A DNA stretch of 34,507 bases, taken from NCBI RefSeq assembly GCF_010975005.1, contig NZ_JAAIVC010000021.1:1-34507 (forward strand), written 5' to 3'. The stretch comes from Caulobacter sp. 17J65-9 (GTDB lineage Bacteria; Pseudomonadota; Alphaproteobacteria; Caulobacterales; Caulobacteraceae). The translations under genes were made by a program, and so were the position numbers. Below, in pieces: positions 24,423-31,436 of this stretch. Position 1 is the first letter of the stretch. Each line of letters begins with the position of its first letter. The notes below the pieces were generated by a model. That model was not told where the DNA came from, did no database searches, and saw only the letters and a list, made by a program, of their open reading frames with translations.

Positions 24423-25358
24423 TCAAATCAGCGCCGCGCCGGCCTTGTAGGCCGCCAGCCCCTCGGTCGAGCCGATCGGCGGGCTGGGCAGGCTGGATTC
24501 CACGATTCCGCGCAGATAGGCCCCGTAGGGCGAGTTCTCCAGTTCGGCGGCCCGGGCCAGCAGGCCCTCCTCGTCGATCCAGCCCTTGGCGAAGGCGATC
24601 TCCTCCAGGCAGGCGATCTTCAGCCCCTGGCGGTGCTCGATGGTGCGCACGAACTCGCCGGCCTCCATCAGCGCCTCGAAGGCCCCGAGGTCCAGCCAGG
24701 CGTAGCCGCGGCCCATGCGCTCGACCCGCAGCCGCCCGCGTTCCAAATATAGGCGGTTGAGGTCGGTGATCTCCAGCTCGCCGCGGGCCGAGGGCTTCAG
24801 GGTGCGGGCCAGTTCGGTGACCTCCGCGTCGTAGAAATAGAGCCCCGTCACCGCCCAGTTCGAACGGGCGTCCAGCGGCTTCTCTTCCAGGGCCAGGGCC
24901 CGGCCGGAGGCGTCCATCTCGACCACGCCGAAGCGGTTGGGGTCGCGCACCCGCTGGGCGAAGACGGTCGCGCCCTTGGTGCGGCGCGCGGCGGCCAGCA
25001 TCTGGCTCTCCAGCTGGGCGCCGTAGAATAGGTTGTCGCCCAGCACCAGCGCGCAGGGCCGACCGCCGATGAAGTCGGCGCCGACACGGAAGGCGTCGGC
25101 CACCCCGCGCGGCTGGTCCTGGACCGCATAGCTCAGCGACACGCCCCAGACCCGCCCGTCGCCGAGCACGGCCCTCATCGAGGGCAGATCTCTCGGACTT
25201 GAAATGATCAGGATCTCCCGGATCCCCGCCATCATCAGGATGGACAGGGGATAGTAGATCATCGGCTTATCCCAGACGGGAAGGAGCTGTTTGTTGATCC
25301 CGAGCGTTACCGGATGCAGACGCGTCCCCGATCCGCCGGCCAGAACGATGCCCTTCAT
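24423..25358 (-). CDS. RmlA-type sugar nucleotidyltransferase (glucose-1-phosphate thymidylyltransferase family)
   Basis: A 311-residue nucleotidyltransferase. The N-terminal signature MKGIVLAGGSGTRLHPVT and NKQLLPVWDKPMIYYPLS match RmlA, as do metal ligand Asp108 (LGDNLF) and EEKP at 158-161. Two deviations stand out. The canonical WLDTGTHESL near the second metal site reads WLDLGAFEAL (221-230), keeping Asp223 but losing T, T and H. The C-terminus is also about 20 residues longer than usual. It probably makes dTDP-glucose or a related activated sugar for surface glycan. RmlB, C and D are not in the window. It is divergent from a glycosyltransferase gene, sharing a 66-base intergenic region. 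Confidence 0.85.
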   Translation of the reverse strand: MKGIVLAGGSGTRLHPVTLGINKQLLPVWDKPMIYYPLSILMMAGIREILIISSPRDLPSMRAVLGDGRVWGVSLSYAVQDQPRGVADAFRVGADFIGGRPCALVLGDNLFYGAQLESQMLAAARRTKGATVFAQRVRDPNRFGVVEMDASGRALALEEKPLDARSNWAVTGLYFYDAEVTELARTLKPSARGELEITDLNRLYLERGRLRVERMGRGYAWLDLGAFEALMEAGEFVRTIEHRQGLKIACLEEIAFAKGWIDEEGLLARAAELENSPYGAYLRGIVESSLPSPPIGSTEGLAAYKAGAALI

Positions 25359-25385
25359 GCGTCACCCCGTCCGTGAGCGTGTGTT

Positions 25386-25404
25386 CCCGCGCACAACTCG
25401 CGGG
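25386..25404. promoter_or_regulatory. Perfect 6-base palindrome in the rmlA/glycosyltransferase divergent region
   Basis: CCCGCG and CGCGGG flank CACAACT. It is centred in the 66 bases between two divergent starts (rmlA at 25358, glycosyltransferase at 25425), a natural place for an operator acting on both. It shares the ACAACTCGCG core with 22224-22243. Confidence 0.35.
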
Positions 25405-25424
25405 ACGACGAAAGGCTGCGCTCG

Positions 25425-26660
25425 ATGAGCGTGATCGGGTGGCTTCCGCCGGCCGTCCGGCGCCCGGTGGTGCGCACCGTGCTGTCGGGGCTGCGGCTGG
25501 CGCGCTCGCCGCAGTGGACGCCGCCCGCCGCGCCCGCCGAGATCCGGCCCGGGCCGCTGGTGGTCACCGGCTTCATGAACGAGGTGCTGGGCGTCGGCCG
25601 GGCCGGGCGCATGACCGCAGACGCGCTGGAGGCGGCCGGCTGGCCGGTGGTGCGCCACGACCTGCGGCCGTCCTTCTTCCGCATCCGCCGCGCCGGCATG
25701 ACCCTGCCGACCGAGCGGGACGGGGGCGTCTGGATGATCCACGCCAACGCCCCCGAGGCGGAGATCGCCTTCCTGACCCACCAGCCGCAGGCGTGGGCGG
25801 GGCGCTACCGGATCGGCTACTGGGCCTGGGAGACGCCCAAGGCGCCGGCCGCCTGGGTGCGCGCCGCGCCCTGGTTTCACGAAATCTGGGCGACCAGCCG
25901 CTACACCCGCGACGCGCTGGCCGCGGCCTTCCGCGCCGAGGGGCGGGCGGACCTGGAGCCGCGGCTCAAGGTCATGCCGCACCCCCTGCCCGACGTGGGC
26001 GGGGCGAAGGCGGATCCGCGTCGCTTCGGGCTCGAGCCCGGCGCCTTCAACGTGCTCAGCGCCTTCGACGCGCGCTCGACCTTCGTGCGCAAGAACCCGA
26101 TGGGGGCGGTGGAGGCCTGGCGGCGCGCGTTTCCGCAGCCGCGGCCCGACGCGCGCCTGACGGTGAAGGCCGTGAAGCTGGAGGCCGACCCGGCCCGGGC
26201 GCGGGCGCTCTACGCGGCGGTCGCCGACCGTCCGGACATTCGCGTGCTCGACGAGGAGCTGACCGACGCCGGCGTGCTGGACCTGGTGGCCAGCGTCGAC
26301 GCCTTCCTGTCGCTGCATCGGGCCGAAGGCTTCGGCCTGTCGCTGGCCGAGGCCATGGCCCTGGGCAAGGTGGTGGTCGCCACCGGCTGGTCGGGGCCGC
26401 TGGACTTCCTGGACGCCGACAGCGCCGCTCTGGTGGACTTCGGCCTGGCTCCGATCCGCGACCCTTCGGGCATGTACCGCGGCGGCGAATGGGCCGAGCC
26501 CGACCTCGACCAGGCGGCCGGCCTGCTGCGGGCGCTGGCCGACGATCCCGAGCGGCGCCGCCGGATCGGCGACGCGGCCCGACGCAAGGTGGCGGGCCTG
26601 GCGGGGGCGTGGAGCGGCGAGACGCTGCGGGCCGGCGCTTGGGCGGGGCTGGTGGGCTAG
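25425..26660 (+). CDS. GT-B fold glycosyltransferase (family 4-like)
   Basis: A 411-residue retaining glycosyltransferase. The C-terminal nucleotide-sugar site shows the E-x7-E motif as HRAEGFGLSLAEAMALGK (Glu301, Glu309), and TGFMNEVLGVGRAGRM (48-63) is the N-domain glycine-rich loop. No membrane helix is evident, so the enzyme is cytosolic or peripheral. It pairs with the divergent rmlA gene, suggesting a role in surface polysaccharide assembly. Donor and acceptor are unknown. The ATG at 25425 has an AAAGG-type site upstream. A palindromic repeat starts one base after the stop codon. Confidence 0.88.
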   Translation: MSVIGWLPPAVRRPVVRTVLSGLRLARSPQWTPPAAPAEIRPGPLVVTGFMNEVLGVGRAGRMTADALEAAGWPVVRHDLRPSFFRIRRAGMTLPTERDGGVWMIHANAPEAEIAFLTHQPQAWAGRYRIGYWAWETPKAPAAWVRAAPWFHEIWATSRYTRDALAAAFRAEGRADLEPRLKVMPHPLPDVGGAKADPRRFGLEPGAFNVLSAFDARSTFVRKNPMGAVEAWRRAFPQPRPDARLTVKAVKLEADPARARALYAAVADRPDIRVLDEELTDAGVLDLVASVDAFLSLHRAEGFGLSLAEAMALGKVVVATGWSGPLDFLDADSAALVDFGLAPIRDPSGMYRGGEWAEPDLDQAAGLLRALADDPERRRRIGDAARRKVAGLAGAWSGETLRAGAWAGLVG

Positions 26661-26661
26661 C

Positions 26662-26852
26662 TCCTTCTCCCCTTGTGGGAGAAGGAGGGTCCCGTCCACC
26701 GGAGCCCGAAGGGCGGAGGTCAGGACGGGAGGATGAGGGGTCTCGCGACCTCTCAGCTTCCCACCGCAGCGCGACCCCTCATCCTCCCGCGCAGGCCTTC
26801 GGCTACGCCTCCGGCGCGCGGGCTCCGTCCTTCTCCCTCAAGGGGAGAAGGA
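26662..26852. repeat. Long palindromic intergenic repeat, type 1, copy D
   Basis: A 191-base copy in the same orientation as copies A and B. It fills the gap between two convergent stop codons almost completely (1 base on one side, 3 on the other). Its left hairpin loop reads CTTGTGG rather than CTTGAGG. A terminator function for both genes is likely. Confidence 0.85.
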
Positions 26853-26855
26853 ACC

Positions 26856-28514
26856 TCAGGCTCTTCCGCCCCGCAGCTGGGTGATGGTCCGGCCGGGCGC
26901 GATCTGCTCGGGGTCGGTCTTCAGGTGGATGAGCGCCGGGCGGCCGGCCGCGCGGGCGGCGGCGAAGGCGGCGGGGAAGTCGTCGCCGCGGTCGACTGTC
27001 TCGGCCCAGGCCCCGAAGGAGCGGGCGTAGGCGGCGAAGTCGGGGTTCTGCAGGTCGGTGGCGATCACCCGGCCCGGATATTCCCGCTCCTGGTGCATGC
27101 GGATGGTGCCGTAGGTGCCGTTGTCGACCACGACGGTGACGACGTTCGCGCCGTACTGCACGGCGGTGGCCAGTTCCTGCGAGGTCATCATGAAATCGCC
27201 GTCGCCGGCGAAGCAGACGACGTCGCGCTCGGGGTGGACCAGCTTGGCGGCGACGGCGGCCGGGAAGCCGTAGCCCATGGCCCCCGAGGTGGGCGCGAGC
27301 TGGGTGCGGAAGCTCCGATGACGGATGAACCGGTGCAGCCAGGCGGCGAAGTTGCCGGCGCCGTTGCAGAAGATGGCGTCCTTCGGCAGCACCTCGGCCA
27401 TGTGGGCGACGACTTCGGACAGGTTGACCGCCGCCGGCACGTCGATGGGTGCGGTGAAGGCCTCGTAGTCGGCCCGGGCGGCCTCGCGCCAGGCGGTCCA
27501 CTTGCGGTCTCCGCCGAGCGCGGCGATGGCCAGGGCGGCCGGCGAGACGTCGGCCACGCCCGCGGCGAAGGCCGGCCACACCCGGCCCAGCTCCTCCGGC
27601 CCCGGGTGAATGTGGATCAACCGTTGAGCGGTGAACTCCGGGGTCAGCAGGGAGTAGCCCTGGGTCGGGTTCTCGCCCAGCCGCGCGCCGATCGCCAGGA
27701 TCAGGTCGGCCGCCTTCACCCGCTCGACCAGTTTGGGGTTCGGGCCGAGGCCCAGGTCCCCGACATAGCAGGGGTGGTCGTTGTCGATCAGGTCCTTGCG
27801 GCGGAAGGACAGCGCCACCGGCAGGTCGTGCGCCTTCAGCCAGTCACTGAGCGCCGCCAGCGCCGGGCGGGTCCAGCCCGAGCCGCCCAGCACCACCAGC
27901 GGCTTTTCGGCCTCCTTCAGGCGCTGCTCGATGGTCTCCAGCACGGCCGGGTCGAGGCCGGCGCGGGCCGGGGCGACCGGACGCACCGGGGCGGGTCCGC
28001 CGTCCTCGTGCAGCTTGTCCTCGGGCAGGGCCAGCACCACCGGGCCCTGGCGGCCTTGCGTGGCGGTGGCGAAGGCGCGGCCGACGATCTCGGCCGTGCG
28101 GCCCGGCTCGTCCAGCTCGGCCGCCCACTTCGACAGCGGTCCGAAGGCGGCGTGGTAGTCGACCTCCTGGAAGGCGCCGCGGCCCTTGTCGGCCGCCGCC
28201 ACCTGACCGACGAACAGGATCATCGGGGTGGAGTCCTGATGCGCCGTGTGCACGCCGACGCTGGCGTGGGTGGCGCCGGGGCCTCGGGTGACCATGCAGA
28301 TCCCCGGGCGGCCGGTCAGCTTGCCGTAGGCCTCGGCCATGTTGGCCGCGCCGGCTTCATGGCGGCAGGCGACCACACGCACGCGGTCCTCGACGTCGGC
28401 CAGGGCGTCCAGCACGGCCAGATAGCTCTCGCCCGGAACGCAGAACACGTGGTCCACGCCGTTGGCGACCAGGGCTTCGACCAGCCGGCGCGCGGCGTTG
28501 GGATTGGCGGACAT
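26856..28514 (-). CDS. Thiamine pyrophosphate-dependent enzyme (acetolactate synthase-like)
   Basis: A 552-residue enzyme with the three-domain layout of the IlvB/benzoylformate decarboxylase family. The catalytic Glu53 is in CRHEAGAANMAEAYGKLTG. The TPP/Mg motif is GDGDFMM (437-443) with the distal Asn at 465 in VVDNGTYG. The usual ilvN regulatory subunit gene is absent, and the enzyme is shorter than typical biosynthetic IlvB, so it is more likely a catabolic 2-oxoacid decarboxylase or carboligase. It follows an aldehyde dehydrogenase gene after 11 bases, consistent with decarboxylation to an aldehyde that the partner oxidises. This is an inference, and the substrate is unknown. Confidence 0.88.
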   Translation of the reverse strand: MSANPNAARRLVEALVANGVDHVFCVPGESYLAVLDALADVEDRVRVVACRHEAGAANMAEAYGKLTGRPGICMVTRGPGATHASVGVHTAHQDSTPMILFVGQVAAADKGRGAFQEVDYHAAFGPLSKWAAELDEPGRTAEIVGRAFATATQGRQGPVVLALPEDKLHEDGGPAPVRPVAPARAGLDPAVLETIEQRLKEAEKPLVVLGGSGWTRPALAALSDWLKAHDLPVALSFRRKDLIDNDHPCYVGDLGLGPNPKLVERVKAADLILAIGARLGENPTQGYSLLTPEFTAQRLIHIHPGPEELGRVWPAFAAGVADVSPAALAIAALGGDRKWTAWREAARADYEAFTAPIDVPAAVNLSEVVAHMAEVLPKDAIFCNGAGNFAAWLHRFIRHRSFRTQLAPTSGAMGYGFPAAVAAKLVHPERDVVCFAGDGDFMMTSQELATAVQYGANVVTVVVDNGTYGTIRMHQEREYPGRVIATDLQNPDFAAYARSFGAWAETVDRGDDFPAAFAAARAAGRPALIHLKTDPEQIAPGRTITQLRGGRA

Positions 28515-28525
28515 GGGATGCGTTC

Positions 28526-29965
28526 TCAGGCTTGGACGTAGGAGGTCTTCAGGCGGGTGTAGAACTCGCGCGCGTACGGCCCCTGCTCGCGGGGCCCGAA
28601 GCTCGACGCCTTGGTGCCGCCGAACGGGGCGTGCAGGTCGACGCCGGCGGTCGGCAGGTTGACCATGACCATGCCGGTCTTCAGGCCGTCCTGGAACATC
28701 CGCGCGTGCTTCAACGAGGTGGTGTAGACGCCGGCCGACAGGCCGAACTCGGTGTCGTTGGCGATCTCCAGTGCGTGCTCGGCGCTGTCGGCGGGGATGG
28801 CCACGGCGACGGGGCCGAAGATCTCCTCGCGGGCGACGCGCATCGAGTTGTCGACGTCGGTGAACAGGGCCGGGCGCATGTAGAAGCCGCGCTTTCCGAG
28901 CTCCAGCCGCTCGCCGCCGAAGGCCAGGGTCGCGCCCTCTTCCGTGCCGACGCGCACATAGTCGAGGTTCTGGCGCAGCTGCGGGTCGGAGACGACCGGG
29001 CCCATCTGGCTCGCCGGGTCGCGCGCGTCGCCGACCTTGAGGCCTTCAAGCCGGGTCTTCAGACGACGGACGAATTCGCCGTAGACGCCCTTGGTGACGA
29101 TCAGCCGGCTCGACGCGGTGCAGCGCTGGCCGGTGGAGAAGAAGGCGCCGTTCAGCGCGCCCTCGACCGCCAGGTCCAGGTCGGCGTCGTCCAGCACGAC
29201 CAGCGGGTTCTTGCCGCCCATCTCCAGCTGGAAGCGCTTGAACTTCTTGGCGCAGGCCTCGGCGATGCGCCCGCCGACCCCTTGCGAACCGGTGAAGGAG
29301 ATGGCGTCGACGCCCGTGTGGTTGATCAGCGCTTCGCCGACCACGGAGCCGCGGCCCATCACCAGGTTGAACACGCCGGCCGGCGCGCCGGCCTCGTGGA
29401 TGATCTCGGCCAGGGCCCAGACGCTGGCCGGCACGATGTCGGCCGGCTTGATCACCACGGTGTTGCCGTAGGCCAGCGCAGGCGCGGCCTTCCAGGCGGG
29501 GATGGCGATGGGGAAGTTCCAGGGCGTGATCAGGCCGACCACGCCGACCGGCTCGCGGCGGGTCTCGACGCTGACGCCCGGGCGCTGCGAGGGCAGCACC
29601 TCGCCGACCGCGCGCCAGCACTCGCCGGCGAAGAACCTGAAGATGCGTCCGGCCCGCTGCACCTCGCCCCTGGCCTCGGCCAGGGTCTTGCCCTCCTCGC
29701 GGGCCAGCAGTTCGCCGAGCTCGGCCTCCCGGGCCAGCAGGCGGTCGGCGACCTTGTCCAGCAGGTCGCCGCGCGTTTGCGCGGTGGCGCGGCTCCAGGC
29801 GGGCAGGGCGTGCTGCGCGGCGGCGACCGCGCGGTCGACGTCGGCGGCGTCGCCTTGCGCGAACTCGCCGACCACGTCGTCCAGGTCGGACGGGTTGAGG
29901 TTAGGCGCGGCCTGCGCGCCCTCGATCCATTCGCCGCCGATCAGGTTGGCGTACCGCTTCGCCAT
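28526..29965 (-). CDS. NAD(P)-dependent aldehyde dehydrogenase (ketoglutarate-semialdehyde type)
   Basis: A 479-residue aldehyde dehydrogenase. Catalytic residues are all present: Asn150 (PWNFP), Glu248 (LEMGGKNP) and nucleophile Cys282 (STGQRCTASSR), with FTGSQGVG as the cofactor loop and EIFGPV near the C-terminal half. Overall it resembles alpha-ketoglutaric semialdehyde dehydrogenases of sugar-acid and pentose oxidation, but the substrate cannot be fixed from sequence. The ATG at 29963-29965 is chosen over the adjacent GTG because GAGG lies at the proper distance. It is the first gene of a two-gene operon with the TPP enzyme. Confidence 0.9.
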   Translation of the reverse strand: MAKRYANLIGGEWIEGAQAAPNLNPSDLDDVVGEFAQGDAADVDRAVAAAQHALPAWSRATAQTRGDLLDKVADRLLAREAELGELLAREEGKTLAEARGEVQRAGRIFRFFAGECWRAVGEVLPSQRPGVSVETRREPVGVVGLITPWNFPIAIPAWKAAPALAYGNTVVIKPADIVPASVWALAEIIHEAGAPAGVFNLVMGRGSVVGEALINHTGVDAISFTGSQGVGGRIAEACAKKFKRFQLEMGGKNPLVVLDDADLDLAVEGALNGAFFSTGQRCTASSRLIVTKGVYGEFVRRLKTRLEGLKVGDARDPASQMGPVVSDPQLRQNLDYVRVGTEEGATLAFGGERLELGKRGFYMRPALFTDVDNSMRVAREEIFGPVAVAIPADSAEHALEIANDTEFGLSAGVYTTSLKHARMFQDGLKTGMVMVNLPTAGVDLHAPFGGTKASSFGPREQGPYAREFYTRLKTSYVQA

Positions 29966-30029
29966 CACCGCCCTCGCTTGCCGGAACGGCGCTCTCTAGC
30001 GCGGTTTCGGGGGCAGGGGCCACAAGCTT

Positions 30030-30218
30030 TCCTTCTCCCCTTGAGGGAGAAGGACGGAGCCCGCGCCCCGGAGCGTCAGCGCAGGGCTGCGCGGGAGGAT
30101 GAGGGGTCGCGCGACCACTCAGCGTCAAACGCGGCGCGACCCCTCATCCTCCCGCCTGAGCCTTCGCCCTTCGGGCTCCGGCAGGCGGGTCCCTCCTTCT
30201 CCCTCAAGGGGAGAAGGA
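30030..30218. repeat. Long palindromic intergenic repeat, type 1, copy E (inverted)
   Basis: A 189-base copy in the opposite orientation to copies A, B and D: here the arm with CGGGTCCCTCCTTCTCCC is on the right. The terminal hairpins and the GATGAGGGGTCGCG inner pair are conserved. It lies 7 bases after the VOC gene's stop (minus strand) and 64 bases upstream of the aldehyde dehydrogenase start. Confidence 0.85.
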
Positions 30219-30225
30219 TCCTCGC

Positions 30226-30567
30226 TCAGCCCTGCGTCGCCGACGTCATCCAGCCGATTTCCGCCCCCGTCGGGTCGACCAGGACGGCGATGCGGCCGAC
30301 GCCGGGGATGTCGAACGGCTCGCGAAAAACCTGGGCGCCCGCCTTCTTGGCCTCGGCCACCCGGGCGTCGACGTCGTCGACCTCGATGAAGCCGAACCAG
30401 CCGGCCGGGGCGCCGGCCATGCCGGGCGGGGTCAGGTCCATCAAGCCCGCGACGTAGGCGTCGCCCGCCTTGGCCACCCAGTATTCGTGCTCGCCGCCGC
30501 CGAACGGCTCGTAGGTCCAGCCCAGGGTGCGGGCGTAGAAGGCCTTGGCCTTCTCGACCTCGCGCAC
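30226..30567 (-). CDS. VOC (glyoxalase/bleomycin resistance) family protein with an apparent 5' frameshift
   Basis: The continuous frame from GTG 30565-30567 encodes 113 residues of a vicinal-oxygen-chelate domain: REVEKAKAFYARTLGW, EYWVAKAGDAYVAGLMD, GWFGFIEVDDVDARV and ILVDPTGAEIGW-like end. Upstream in the same frame the codons read TFVWNELR, the expected first beta strand, but there is no start codon in that frame. A good ATG with a GGGAGGA ribosome site stands at 30602-30604, one base out of frame. Removing one base from the GGG run near 30592-30594 gives MPGRTFVWNELRV, the usual protein start. Either the gene is broken or the sequence has an error. The function of the domain is unassigned. 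Confidence 0.75.
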   Translation of the reverse strand: MREVEKAKAFYARTLGWTYEPFGGGEHEYWVAKAGDAYVAGLMDLTPPGMAGAPAGWFGFIEVDDVDARVAEAKKAGAQVFREPFDIPGVGRIAVLVDPTGAEIGWMTSATQG

Positions 30568-30691
30568 GCGCAGCTCGTTCCAGACGAAGGTCCCGGCCGG
30601 GCATGGCGTCCTCCCGCTCGGATGGCGCCGATCAGCGTGCCGGGGCCGGGGAGGGGAGGCAAGCGTCAGGGTTTGGCGCCAGGGTACGGCC

Positions 30692-31375
30692 TCAGGGCTC
30701 GGCCCACATCCGCAGCAGGTTGTGGTAGCAGCCGGTCAGGGCGACGATCTGCGGATCGGTGTGGCCGGCGGTCTCGGCCAGGCGCTGGATCGACAGGTCC
30801 ATGTCGAACAGCAGGGTCCGCCGCGCGTCGTCGCGCACCAGGCTCTGGATCCAGAAGAAGCAGGCCACGCGCGCGCCGCGGGTGACCGGCTCGACCCGGT
30901 GCAGGCTGGACGCCGGATACAGCACCATGGAGCCTGCCGGCAGCTTCACCTGGTGGACGCCGTAGGTGTCGTCGACGGTCAGCTCGCCGCCGTCGTACTC
31001 GTCCGGATCGGCCAGGAACAGGGTGGCGGAGAGGTCGGTGCGCACGGCGCCCGAGCCGTCGGGCAGGCGGCGGATGGCGTTGTCGACGTGATTGCCGAAG
31101 TCCTGGCCGCCTTCGTAGCGGTTGAACAGCGGCGGATAGATCCGCTGGGGCAGGGCGGCCGACAGGAACAGCAGGTTGCGCTCCAGGGCCTTGGTGACGA
31201 TCGCGCCCAGGTCCAGCGCCTGGACGCAGTCCTGCGGCAGCTGCCGGTTGCGCTTGGCCAGCGCCGACTGGTGGCCGGCGGTGATGCGGCCGTCCGCCCA
31301 GGGCGCGGTCTCCAGCACCTGGCGCGCATAGGCCACCTGCTCGGGCGTCAGCACGTCGGGAACTTGCAGCAACAT
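30692..31375 (-). CDS. PKHD-type Fe(II)/2-oxoglutarate hydroxylase, PiuC/YbiX family
   Basis: A 227-residue dioxygenase. Iron ligands are His96-x-Asp98 (GNHVDNAIR) and His159 (SSLHRVEP), with Arg169 (RGARV) to bind 2-oxoglutarate. The C-terminal helical part typical of PiuC/YbiX follows. Genes of this family usually stand next to catecholate-type TonB receptors, as here, and are iron-regulated; the exact substrate is unknown. The ATG at 31373-31375 is preceded by GGAGG and follows the receptor gene on the same strand after 61 bases containing a terminator-like hairpin, so expression may depend on read-through. Confidence 0.92.
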   Translation of the reverse strand: MLLQVPDVLTPEQVAYARQVLETAPWADGRITAGHQSALAKRNRQLPQDCVQALDLGAIVTKALERNLLFLSAALPQRIYPPLFNRYEGGQDFGNHVDNAIRRLPDGSGAVRTDLSATLFLADPDEYDGGELTVDDTYGVHQVKLPAGSMVLYPASSLHRVEPVTRGARVACFFWIQSLVRDDARRTLLFDMDLSIQRLAETAGHTDPQIVALTGCYHNLLRMWAEP

Positions 31376-31390
31376 GGGGCCTCCGAACGC

Positions 31391-31416
31391 AAAAGGACCC
31401 CGCCGGAACGGGGCCC
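31391..31416 (-). terminator. Rho-independent terminator between receptor and hydroxylase genes
   Basis: On the minus strand GGGCCCCG, loop TTCCGG, then CGGGGTCC followed by TTTT. The stem is 8 pairs with one G-U. It stands about 20 bases after the TonB receptor stop and 15 bases before the hydroxylase ATG, so it could attenuate downstream expression. Confidence 0.7.
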
Positions 31417-31436
31417 TCAAGCTTGATCAATCTGGA

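Noticed and set aside
26673-28541. 622-codon frame antisense to the TPP enzyme
   Set aside because: It begins inside the palindromic repeat and runs antisense to a clear TPP enzyme.
30125-30604. 159-codon minus-strand frame beginning at the good ATG before the VOC domain
   Set aside because: After the first four codons it is a low-complexity Arg/Gly-rich frame running through the repeat. The real protein signal is in the frame one base away.
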